DNA of 64,000 nucleotides from CAVPMW01 sp963706515. GTDB lineage: Bacteria > Chloroflexota > Anaerolineae > Anaerolineales > UBA4823. Positions 9,604-17,822 of the stretch are shown piece after piece. Below the pieces are notes generated by a model. That model was not told where the DNA came from. It searched no databases and worked only from the letters and a program-made list of their open reading frames with translations. How positions within the stretch are numbered: the first letter of the stretch is position 1; each line of letters starts with the position of its first letter. The position numbers were made by a program, and so were the translations under genes. The DNA lies in contig CAVPMW010000002.1 of NCBI GenBank assembly GCA_963706515.1, positions 62,001 through 126,000 on the forward strand, in the 5' to 3' direction.

Positions 9604-10365
9604 TCATGCCAAAGCTGATCTTCCTGGGCACTTCAAATGCAATTCCCGCTATGGACCATGAAAATACACACATGGTCCTGGTGGGTAGCGATAGAGTCGT
9701 GCTGATCGATACCGGTCACAACCCCATCATCCGCCTTGCAGCAGGCAGGCATCACCCATAACCAGGTCACCGATTTGATCCTGACCCATTTTCACCCAGA
9801 TCATGTCTCCGGGGTGCCTTCATTCCTCATGAGCTCCTGGCTGATGGGCAGAAAAGACCCTCTGAAGATATACGGACTGGAATATACTCTCGAACGAACC
9901 CGAAAGCTGATGGAGTTTCACGATTGGGCGACCTGGCCTAACTTCTACTCGGTAGAATTTATTACGTTACCAGAACGAGAAATGGCGACAGTGCTGACGG
10001 GCTCTGAGTTCAATATTTATTCCTCTCCAGTGCATCACTTCGTCCCCACCATCGGGCTTCGGATTGAGTTTCAAAATTCGCACAAAGTGTTTGCTTATTC
10101 TTGCGATACTTCCCCGTGTGCGGAAGTGGTGCGCCTGGGGATGCGCGCCGATATACTGGTTCACGAAGCGGCAGGCGCCACGGCCGGACATACCTCTGCT
10201 GCGCAGGCTGGCGAGATTGCCAGGGAAGCGGGCGTCCGTGAGCTCTATTTGATCCATTACCGGACGTGGAATTATGACCCCAGCGTTCTGGTCAAAGAGG
10301 CGGAAGACACATTTGGTGGTCCGGTGACGCTTGCCTGTGATTTTATGGAAATCGAATACCAGTAG
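9604..10365 (+). CDS. Metallo-beta-lactamase-fold hydrolase (RNase Z-like), one frameshift
   Basis: A binuclear-zinc hydrolase of the RNase Z/arylsulfatase-like MBL branch. The N terminus reads MPKLIFLGTSNAIPAMDHE. After IDTGHNPIIRL the frame breaks near 9735; removal of one T restores RLQQAGITHNQVTDLILTHF. The metal motif THFHPDHVSG (H-x-H-x-DH) is intact, with later ligands in SPVHHFVPT, YSCDTSP and LIHYR. The length (about 253 residues) suits the group. The starting pattern GTSNAIP with a C-terminal HTSAAQAGEIAREAGV loop is as in tRNase Z-like proteins, but the exosite for tRNA is not evident, so the substrate is left open. Confidence 0.85.
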
Positions 10366-10398
10366 AATAGGTACTCCACTTTCGGTAGAGAAAAAAAC

Positions 10399-10442
10399 AA
10401 AAAAGATGATGGGCTGCTTCCCACTCGCCCACCATCTTTTTT
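10399..10442. terminator. Bidirectional terminator between convergent genes
   Basis: A 16-bp stem with one mismatch (AAAAAAGATGATGGGC at 10399-10414 against 10427-10442) and a 12-base loop, with A and T runs on either side. It serves the MBL hydrolase gene on + and the HNH gene on -. Confidence 0.85.
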
Positions 10443-10457
10443 AGTTTCTACTCTTTT

Positions 10458-10961
10458 TTACCAGCCCTCGACGAAAGGCTCCCATTCGCTGTTCTCACGC
10501 AGGTGCCTGGCAAAAAGATAAGTGGCTGATGCCGGCGGCTCGATTGGAAGGTGCAGGAGATGCATTTGTGCTTGATCCAACATCCTGCCCCCCTTGCGAT
10601 GATTGCATGCCGGGCAGGCGGTGACCAGATTCTCCCAGGTGTCAGTGCCGCCCATACGGCGAGGAATCACATGATCTATCGTCAGGATAGACACATGCTG
10701 CCCGCAGTATTGACAGGTGTACTCATCCCTGCGCAAAATCTCGCGTTTTGTCAGGCGGACTTTGGGACGCGGCCGCTTGACCATGTGGGAGAGACGGATA
10801 ATGGAAGGTCGGGGGAGACTAAGGGAGACAGTTTTTATCTCACCGCGACCATTGAGCACCAGGTTTGCTTTTCCGGTTAAGATCAAACCAATGGCTCGCC
10901 GGGTATTGCAAACGTGGATCGGTTCAAAATTCGCGTTAAGGACCAGGACAGGTTCAAACAT
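10458..10961 (-). CDS. HNH endonuclease family protein
   Basis: A small HNH nuclease. The N-terminal domain begins PVLVLNANFEPIHVCNTRRA and is typical of stand-alone HNH proteins common in Chloroflexota and Cyanobacteria. The zinc/HNH core is YTCQYCGQH ... LTIDHVIPRRMGG ... WENLVTACPACNHRKG, carrying the CxxC pairs and the His and Asn of the ββα-metal fold. The start is placed at the ATG at 10961, which has a GGGAAG ribosome site; the upstream in-frame TTG (10973) lies within that site. There is no intron, intein or transposon context, so it is probably a host gene with an unknown DNA-processing role. Confidence 0.87.
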   Translation of the reverse strand: MFEPVLVLNANFEPIHVCNTRRAIGLILTGKANLVLNGRGEIKTVSLSLPRPSIIRLSHMVKRPRPKVRLTKREILRRDEYTCQYCGQHVSILTIDHVIPRRMGGTDTWENLVTACPACNHRKGGRMLDQAQMHLLHLPIEPPASATYLFARHLRENSEWEPFVEGW

Positions 10962-11064
10962 ACTGCTTCCCAATTTTGGGCGAATTATAGCATGAGAAAA
11001 CCGAACCGGATGGCTCTTCAGCCGTCGATAATAGGTGAAAAAAATGCCAATTGGGATTTTGGGT

Positions 11065-11161
11065 TATAATTACTGCATGATTACCAGGGTATATTATTAT
11101 TTTTTGAATTAATCCCCTGTGCGGTGAGATTTGCGCGCCCTCTCCGCAGAGGGCGCTTTTT
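11065..11161 (+). promoter_or_regulatory. tyrS leader with promoter -10, terminator and alternative hairpin
   Basis: A TATAAT lies at 11065-11070, but no good -35 is visible. About 65 bases downstream is an intrinsic terminator: GCGCCCTCT (11135-11143), loop CCGC, AGAGGGCGC (11148-11156), then TTTTTATT. The 3' arm can pair instead with CCCCTGTGCGG at 11114-11124, using CCGCAGAGGG at 11144-11153, with one bulge and one mismatch. The two hairpins exclude each other, which is the architecture of an attenuator. No canonical T-box sequence was found. Confidence 0.45.
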
Positions 11162-11209
11162 ATTGATCGGTGAATACTTCGGGGCAATCAAGGAAGAGTG
11201 GAGGAGTCG

Positions 11210-12439
11210 ATGACCAGACAGATGTCGATTGCAGATCAGGTCCAATATTTGATGCAAGGTACGGAATATGGCGATGAGGCAGTGAAGCAAGCCATGGCAG
11301 ATGAGCTGAAGGTGCGTCTTGAAGAAGCTCAGCAGGTTGGACGCCGCTTGCGGGTTTATGCTGGCTTCGATCCACGCACCAGTGATTTGCATCTCGGGCA
11401 TACCATCCCGATGCGCAAGCTGCGCCAGTTCCAGGAATTGGACCATGAGGTTATTTTTGTGATCGGCAACTATACATCATTAATTGGCGATCCTTCGGAT
11501 AAAGATATCCTCCGCCCGCAATTAACCCACGAACAAGTGGAGGAGAATGCACGCACATATGCGGAGCAAGCCTTCAAAGTATTGGACCGCAATAAGACCC
11601 AAATCCGCTACAACGCGGAGTGGCTATCTGGCTTAACTTTCAAGGATTTGATTGAGCTGGCTTCCAACTTTACCATCCAGCAGTTCATTACCCGAGAAAA
11701 TTTCCGACTGCGCTGGGAGAAAGGCGACCCAATCTACCTGCATGAAACCTTCTACGCGATTATGCAAGGCTACGATGCTTATGCATTGCGCGCAGATGTC
11801 CAAATCGGCGGAACTGATCAGCTGTTCAACATCCTGATGGCAGGTCGAAAATTGATGGAATTTAAAGGGATAAAACCCAATATCGCGGTCATCATGGGAA
11901 TATTACCGGGCACCGACGGGGAAATCAGGATGAGCAAATCATTGGGAAACCATATCCCCTTGTTTTCCACCCCGGAAGATATGTATGGTAAGGTCATGTC
12001 GATCCCAGATAAAGCCATGGGAAAATATTTCCGCCTGGTGACGCGTTGGACGCCAGCTGAAATCATCGAGCTGGAAAGAGGTATTGAGGAGGGGCGGTTG
12101 AGCCCGCGGGATGTGAAGATGAAGCTGGCGCGAGAGATCGTTACCATATATCACTCCGCCGAATCCGCGGAAGCTGCCGAACGGGAGTTCGTGCGCGTCT
12201 TCCAGGAAGGCAAACCTCCCGAGGAAATGGATACCTACCAATTATTGGACAATCTATCGGTGCTGGAAGTCCTGGTACAAGGAAAACTGGTGGGCAGCCG
12301 TAGTGAAGGTCGCCGAATGCTCCAGCAGAAAGCGGTGCGCTTGAATGGAGCGACGCTCACCGAACCTGATCAAAAATTTCCGGATGAGGGAATACTACAA
12401 GTGGGCAAGCGCCATTACTTGCGCGTGGTCCGCGGATAA
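11210..12439 (+). CDS. tyrS: Tyrosyl-tRNA synthetase
   Basis: Class I synthetase charging tRNA-Tyr. The HIGH-like motif is DLHLGHTIPM near residue 60 and the KMSKS-like motif is IRMSKSLGN near residue 240. Tyrosine-binding elements include GGTDQLFNILMAGR, and the C terminus (about 340-409) is an S4 RNA-binding domain (VLEVLVQGKLVGSRSEGRRMLQQKAVRLNG). The ATG at 11210 has GGAGG at 11200-11204; a GTG at 11198 in the same frame is overlapped by that site and is unlikely to be used. It ends one base short of the stop of the convergent RodA-PBP gene, leaving no room for a separate terminator. Confidence 0.95.
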   Translation: MTRQMSIADQVQYLMQGTEYGDEAVKQAMADELKVRLEEAQQVGRRLRVYAGFDPRTSDLHLGHTIPMRKLRQFQELDHEVIFVIGNYTSLIGDPSDKDILRPQLTHEQVEENARTYAEQAFKVLDRNKTQIRYNAEWLSGLTFKDLIELASNFTIQQFITRENFRLRWEKGDPIYLHETFYAIMQGYDAYALRADVQIGGTDQLFNILMAGRKLMEFKGIKPNIAVIMGILPGTDGEIRMSKSLGNHIPLFSTPEDMYGKVMSIPDKAMGKYFRLVTRWTPAEIIELERGIEEGRLSPRDVKMKLAREIVTIYHSAESAEAAEREFVRVFQEGKPPEEMDTYQLLDNLSVLEVLVQGKLVGSRSEGRRMLQQKAVRLNGATLTEPDQKFPDEGILQVGKRHYLRVVRG

Positions 12440-12440
12440 T

Positions 12441-15097
12441 CTAAGGGGCAGCCTGGGCATACGAGAGCAGCTGCTGACCGATTTGGCTGGCAAGCTGTGG
12501 ATCATTTTCTTCTAAAACAACAGCTACCACAAGCGGGGTATCGGTTATGCCAGGCAGGCTTCCCCCGAGATACCAGGTGATTGGGTGTCCTGTGTCCCGC
12601 TCGGCGACAGCCAATGTTTCCCAAATCGGTTTCGTATCTGCCTTAAGCTGGTCAGCTGCCAGACCAGCATCCTGCTCCGGGAAAACTTCCACCGGTGGCT
12701 CGCCAGGCAGTGGAACCCAGCCGGATTCAGGAATATTTACGGCTGAAGCACGTCCTCAGCGCAGGACGTTTGCCGCCTGAGCTGATACTCGCGGCCGCGA
12801 GCGCCATCTCAAGCGGGCTTACAGTTAAGTTACCAGGACCGGAGCCGACCACTTCACGGGTGGGGCTTTCCGCGGAAGCTATGCTTTGGTTCGGAGCGAT
12901 TAAACCCAGGCGTTCGAATAACTGCTGGCTCTGAGCATCCCCCAGAATATCCATCAAGCGGGTAAGCGATTCTGCGCAGCCACTGCGGATCATTTCCGAC
13001 CAAGTCCGGTTTATAGGCGATTGCGCGCACGTGACCTTTTGTTCTTCTGGAGGGAGTTCCGGCAGCTGAGCTTGCCCCAATTCACTCTGCGCCAGGAGAA
13101 AGGGTGCTACAGCGGCTCCTGGCGGGTAGCTGCCCTGTGTTGCTCGATTAACCAGCGGCGTTTCAGGGTCCGCAATCAAATCCTGCCAGTTAGTTTCGAG
13201 ATGGTTCGCATCAAATGTTGGCCGCGTCGAGACAGCCAGTACTTCGCCTGTTTTGGCATTCAGCAAGACCAGGGCGCCTGGATGCTGGTTGAGCAGCGCG
13301 TCGGCCTTCTGTTGGATCGCTAAATCCAGGCTCAGGCGAACATCCAGGCCTGGCGGCGGCTCGCCGTAGAGCAGGTGGTTCCACCAGACGAGCCAGTCGG
13401 AATTACCCTGCGTGCCGCGCAAATAAGGATCGAGCGCAGCTTCGAGTCCGGATTGACCGAAGGTTGGATTCGTATAGCCAACAAACGCGCTCAGATCCGG
13501 ATAACTCGTCGATCTGCTGTAGCTGCCCGGTCCCCCCAGCGACTGGTTAATCGGCTGCTCCCGTTTATCGACGAGCGCTCCTCGGCGGACATCTCGGTCA
13601 GAGATTGTGCGCCGGGCGTTGTCTGTGCGGGTGAGCAGCCCTGGACTACGGAATACGGCCCACCAGCCAGTCACCAGTGCGACGGCGACCAGCCCTGCGA
13701 AGAGCAGACCACCGAAAAACAGGTATATCCTGGATATACTGAGTGGAACCGGTTTGTTGGCCTTCAGGCTGCTGATCTGCAGCAGCAATAAGACTGCGAC
13801 AAAAGAAGTCACTAATGATGACCCACCATAGGAGACCAGAGGTAAAGTCACCCCGGTAAGCGGCAGCAGCCTGACATTTCCGCCGGCAATCAGTATGCTC
13901 TGACCGACGATAAATGCAGTCAAGCCAGCTGCCAGGAGCCGGCGGAAATGGTCCTGGGAATTCAAGGCAATCGTTATACCGCGCCCAGCAAAAATGCCGA
14001 TCAATATTACCAGGGCGATCACTCCCGCCAGCCCACTCTCTTCTGCAATCGCCGCAAAGATGAAATCCGAATGGGGGATCGGAACTAAACCTGGGTTGCC
14101 TAAGCCTGGACCTCTTCCAAATACTCCTCCGTTCGCAATTGCCAGGATCGATTGGACGATCTGGTATGAGTGTCCACTTGGGTCCAGCCAGGGATTGAGC
14201 CAGCCTTCAAAACGCAGGCGTACCAGATCGAACGCAGCATAGCCGGCTATTCCTGCAATACCGATTAATATTGCCCCGATTACCAGGATGCGCTTGTGAC
14301 CGGTGCTCAAGAAGAGCATCGCTGCATATAAAAACAGGAAAATTGAAGCTGTACCCAGGTCGCGTTGGGCAAGAAGCAGGATGAGAGCCAGGCTGAGCAT
14401 AACCAGTGTAGGAGCCAGTAAGGTAAACACTGACCCCGGTGGGGATTTTGTTCCGCTGCGATTACTGTCGTTCCGGATGATCATGGAGACTTGAAGATCC
14501 GCAAGAAACGCAGCAAGGTAGATTACCAGCAGCAGCTTGAGGGGCTCGGAGGGTTGGAGATATATCCCGCAACAACCCAGCCACATGCGCGGTCCGTTGC
14601 CGAGAGGGTTCGTCCCAAATATTATCGTCAAAGCGGTCAGGGTTAATCCCCCAACCAGGAGCAAGTATTTATGTTTGCGCAGGTAGCCCAGGTTTGCAGG
14701 CAATCTTAAACCTGCTATTAACACGTCCTGCCGCAACCGCCAGCCATACTGACTGGCGTAATCCAAACCCTGGCAATAAACGGTAAATAGTCATCAATCC
14801 CCAACCACTCAGGAGCGCTGTAACTGGCAACAAATAAGGATCCCGAGACGGGAGCCAACGGACTGATTGAAAATGGATAATTAAAAATACGATAGCCCAG
14901 GTAAAAAAGCCAATCCATTGCGTATAGCGAAGATCTGTCTGCCAGGTGCGGGCGCGTACGGCGGGTGAAATGGTGAGCGACATGCTGTAAATGAAAATAA
15001 ATACCGCCGCTAATAATAGCAGCAGTCCTTGCAATCGCTCTGGTGCGACAATCGATTTTTTTAAGAATCCGGAATTTTTCAGACGAGTCACCCTCAA
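12441..15097 (-). CDS. RodA/FtsW-type SEDS protein fused to a degenerate penicillin-binding domain, two frameshifts
   Basis: Residues 1 to about 400 are a SEDS peptidoglycan glycosyltransferase with about ten membrane segments. The family signature is kept: LNPWLDPSGHSYQIVQS with its catalytic-type Asp, and HSDFIFAAIAEESGLAG. Residues from about 430 on are a PBP transpeptidase fold (DVRRGALVDKREQPINQS, ALVLLNAKTGEVLAVSTRPT). The three active-site motifs are lost: SxxK is replaced by PPGAAVAPF (about 13103-13126), the SxN position reads RSGCAES, and the KTG position reads ERDTGHP. Frame breaks at about 14725 (one extra base; repaired AAGVLIAGLRLPAN) and 12754 (one extra base; repaired RPALRRASAVNIPESGW) leave about 884 residues. 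The start overlaps the end of the phosphorylase gene (TTG 15097 or GTG 15091). Confidence 0.85.
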
Positions 15098-15958
15098 AGA
15101 TATTTGCCGACCAAAATGTCGAGTTTTTCACGCGTGCCTGGAGGAATGACATCCGAGCGAGTAATAATTGCATTGGCTAATGCTGTACTGCAATCGCATT
15201 CACGGTCGAAGCGCAAGCCCTTCGCACAATGTATAGATTACACGCTGGACTAAAGAAGTATTTGTTTTAAGAGTATCGATCACCATATTTACGGAAACAG
15301 GCTCCTCACTCACATGCCAGACATCGTAATCGGTTACGTGAGCCATGATCGTATAACAGATCTCTGCCTCGCGTGCCAGAAATGCCTCAGGTGAGGCTGT
15401 CATACCGACGATGGACATTCCCCAGGAGCGGAAAGTATTCGCTTCAGACCGGGTCGAAAATCGGGGTCCTTCGATCGTAACGAATGAACCCCCTTCGTGA
15501 ACATTGCCGCCGCACATTTTGGTTGCAGCGAATAGCTGGTCCGACAGATCGGGGCAGAAGGGATCAGCTACGCCGACATGTGCGACAATTCCTTCGCCGA
15601 AGAAAGTCCGCTTGCGATCGCGCGTCAGGTCGAATAATTGGCTGGGAATAACGATGTCCCCTGGGGCATAGTCCTCCCTCAAAGAGCCGCAGGCACTGAT
15701 GCTGACGATCCTTTCGACCCCCAGGGATTTCAATGCGTAAATATTTGCCCGATAGTTGACCTCGCTCGGAAGCAGGTGATGACCGATGCCATGCCGAGAC
15801 AGGAACGCAATCTGGCGCCCTGCCAGGACACCGATCACGATCGGCGCGCTTGGTTTGCCGAAAGGCGTTTCCAAATCAATCGATTGGAGCGTCTGAAGCC
15901 CGTCCATATCCTGCAAACCCGTTCCACCGATTACAGCGAATTTCGTTTGGGCATCCAT
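15094..15958 (-). CDS. mtnP: S-methyl-5'-thioadenosine phosphorylase, one frameshift
   Basis: Cleaves methylthioadenosine with phosphate to adenine and methylthioribose-1-phosphate in methionine salvage. The N terminus FAVIGGTGLQDMDGL is the phosphate loop. SRHGIGHHLLPSEVNYRANI, TIEGPRFSTRSEANTFRSWG and VGMTASPEAFLAREAEICY are diagnostic of the PNP/MTAP family. The frame breaks at about 15214; removing one base restores the family C terminus ECDCSTALANAIITRSDVIP and a closing LVGKYL, giving 287 residues, the normal size. Without repair it would stop about 35 residues early. It sits between fhaB and the RodA fusion and overlaps the latter, an unusual guest in a cell-wall operon. Confidence 0.9.
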
Positions 15959-15962
15959 CGCA

Positions 15963-16418
15963 CTACACTCCTGACACTTCTTTGTCCGAACTGGAACCAG
16001 TCAACTGGACGTAAATCTTCACTTCTCCGCACTTGAGCTGATCTCCATCAGCAATCACGACAGGTTCTTTCACAGGCACAAGATTGATAAATGTACCGTT
16101 CCTGGAGTGTAAATCCTCTACCCACCACTGCCCGTGATGAAAACTAAGACGGGCATGTCGTGCGGATACGGTTGGCTCTTCAAGCTGACAATCACTTGCC
16201 GGATCACGACCGATCAGCACAGTGGGTTGAGCGAAATTTTCAGGCACTTGTTCAGCAGGACCGAGACGGGTAAGCATGATCGGAATAACTTGAGGTTCTG
16301 CCAGGGACTTACTCGTCTGGCGCAAAGTTGCCCATAATGTATATATCGCCAGGGCAAGGAAGGCATATAGGCTGATAGCCAGGATTATCCTCAGCACGAG
16401 CAGGAGTTCTGCACTCAT
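15963..16418 (-). CDS. Membrane-anchored FHA-domain protein (FhaB-like)
   Basis: A 151-residue protein with an N-terminal membrane helix (about residues 5-30, LLLVLRIILAISLYAFLALA) and a C-terminal cytoplasmic FHA domain. The phosphothreonine-binding signature is clear: LIGRDPASDCQLEEPTVSARHARL and DLHSRNGTFINLVPV. This is the FhaB (FipA) architecture of actinobacteria, where it binds phosphorylated partners of the elongation/division machinery. It overlaps the preceding FhaA-like gene by four bases (ATGA), so the two are coupled. No Ser/Thr kinase gene is visible in the window. Confidence 0.87.
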   Translation of the reverse strand: MSAELLLVLRIILAISLYAFLALAIYTLWATLRQTSKSLAEPQVIPIMLTRLGPAEQVPENFAQPTVLIGRDPASDCQLEEPTVSARHARLSFHHGQWWVEDLHSRNGTFINLVPVKEPVVIADGDQLKCGEVKIYVQLTGSSSDKEVSGV

Positions 16419-17215
16419 AGAAATTGTGGTTCATCCGGTGGCAAGTTGAGATCACTCAGGTCTTGCGTTTCACTGGCAGAATCCTGCCCGTATACCAATG
16501 GGTAGCCTGCCAACGATATAACATCCCCGGTAACAAGGACGTGCTGATGGATAGGCTTCCCATTTACCGAAGTACCGCTGGTCGAATCCAGGTCGAAAAG
16601 GTGAAAATGCCCATGGATAGCGCGCAGCTGGGCGTGCACTCTTGAAACGCGGAGATCTTCAATGACCAAATGGTTATCTTCACGCCGCCCTATATTAATA
16701 ACACTTCTATTCAATGGAAAAAAACTGGTGCCATCGACAATCAAGAACGCATTGCCTGGGATTTCCTCAAAAAGCATGTCGTCGTGGATAAGCTCTGTAG
16801 TTTGAGGTAAGCCTTCGAGGCTGTTGCGGGCACTCACCCGGACTTGCCAGCCTACCAGGCTGGGATCATATGAGAGGCGTACGACCGGAGGGATATTAAA
16901 CCCGATCCCTGATTCACCAGCCGCCTGGATAAGGTTTTGGGTCAGCTCATCCAAAAAAAATTGGTTTGCCTGCAATACTGGAAAGCGCGCCGGAGCGACA
17001 TAGACTGTGAAAAGGTTTGGAGAGATGGGCTTTCCGAGCGGATCGGTTTGCAGCTCAGTTTGCATCGCCTGAGCTAATATCTTGGACAGATCGTTTTGTT
17101 GTGGATCCAGCTGCAAGACCCTGGCAACGCCGCCCTCGATTAATTTTTGCAGGTGGTATTCCAGCAGAGATAATTGGTTTTTCATCGGTTTCATTGTAGA
17201 ATGATGGCAGAACAA
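16415..17215 (-). CDS. DUF3662/FHA-domain protein (FhaA-like)
   Basis: The N-terminal half (about 10-125) is the DUF3662 domain (YHLQKLIEGGVARVLQLDPQ, KPISPNLFTVYVAPARF). The C terminus (about 175-245) is an FHA domain with INIGRREDNHLVIEDLRVSR, HAQLR and DLDSTSGTSVNGKPI. The pairing is that of mycobacterial FhaA, which binds phospho-MviN and regulates peptidoglycan assembly. The start is uncertain: TTG at 17215, or ATG at 17194 or 17185. A TATAAT on the minus strand at 17224-17229 would start transcripts almost at 17215 and so favours one of the ATGs. First gene of the fhaA-fhaB-mtnP-rodA::pbp operon. Confidence 0.87.
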   Translation of the reverse strand: MFCHHSTMKPMKNQLSLLEYHLQKLIEGGVARVLQLDPQQNDLSKILAQAMQTELQTDPLGKPISPNLFTVYVAPARFPVLQANQFFLDELTQNLIQAAGESGIGFNIPPVVRLSYDPSLVGWQVRVSARNSLEGLPQTTELIHDDMLFEEIPGNAFLIVDGTSFFPLNRSVINIGRREDNHLVIEDLRVSRVHAQLRAIHGHFHLFDLDSTSGTSVNGKPIHQHVLVTGDVISLAGYPLVYGQDSASETQDLSDLNLPPDEPQFL

Positions 17216-17247
17216 CCGTAATTATTATAATCGACACTAACGGAGCG

Positions 17248-17343
17248 CTAAGTACAGTCACATAAATTCTGTTGGATGTTCAGGTATTTTCCAAGGCTAA
17301 TAATCGAAGCGCCATCGTTCATAAGTTTTGTGACTGTACTTAG
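17248..17343. repeat. 96-bp element with 15-bp terminal inverted repeats (MITE-like)
   Basis: CTAAGTACAGTCACA at 17248-17262 is repeated in perfect inverted orientation at 17329-17343, with 66 bases between. The interior has no ORF. If the outer TA dinucleotides are target duplications, the element proper has 12-bp ends (AGTACAGTCACA) in the style of IS630/mariner-derived miniature elements. It sits in the shared promoter region of fhaA (-) and archease (+). Confidence 0.55.
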
Positions 17344-17374
17344 TCCTTTGAGTATGGGATTATAACGGACTAAA

Positions 17375-17800
17375 ATGTCTGGTGAGGATATCTTGCAGCA
17401 AGGATTTCGCGAGATCGAGCATGCTGCCGATTGGGAGATCGAGGTGTGGGCGCCCGATTTACCGGGACTGTTTATCGAAGCAGCTCAAGGTATGTATTCG
17501 CTCTCCGGTACCAAGCTGAACCTGTTGGATGAAGGACGCGCCTTTAAGTTCGAGATCCCCTTCACAAACTCCGAAAGTATTTTAGTTGCTTTTTTGAATG
17601 AGCTGCTTTTCCAGAGCGAGCAAAATGGGATCGGTGTTACGAATTTAGAGCTTGATATTGATGATTCACGATTGCACGCTCGCGGTATCGCACTACCAAT
17701 CCTTTCTAAGAATGAGGATATTAAGGCTGTAACATTCCATCATCTGGAAATAAAGCAAGTTTCATCTCGTTTAGAAACCCATATTGTCTTCGATGTCTGA
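17375..17800 (+). CDS. Archease
   Basis: A 141-residue archease, the activator that promotes guanylylation and turnover of the RNA ligase RtcB. The start EIEHAADWEIEVWAPDLPGL contains the conserved His and Asp of the metal site (HtaD-type motif, here HAAD). The end GIALPILSKNEDIKAVTFH carries the E-x-KA-x-T-x-H block that is diagnostic. The rtcB reading frame begins just downstream; the preferred rtcB start is 23 bases after this stop, so they form a two-gene operon. The start is ATG at 17375 with a poor ribosome site. Confidence 0.92.
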   Translation: MSGEDILQQGFREIEHAADWEIEVWAPDLPGLFIEAAQGMYSLSGTKLNLLDEGRAFKFEIPFTNSESILVAFLNELLFQSEQNGIGVTNLELDIDDSRLHARGIALPILSKNEDIKAVTFHHLEIKQVSSRLETHIVFDV

Positions 17801-17822
17801 AGAAGAACCACGAGGAATTGGG

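Noticed and set aside
10458..10961. HNH protein as part of a mobile intron or IscB-like element
   Set aside because: No catalytic intron, transposon end or second nuclease domain; the domain layout is that of stand-alone host HNH proteins.
11065..11197. T-box riboswitch upstream of tyrS
   Set aside because: No T-box consensus or specifier stem could be found; only the terminator and an alternative hairpin are supported.
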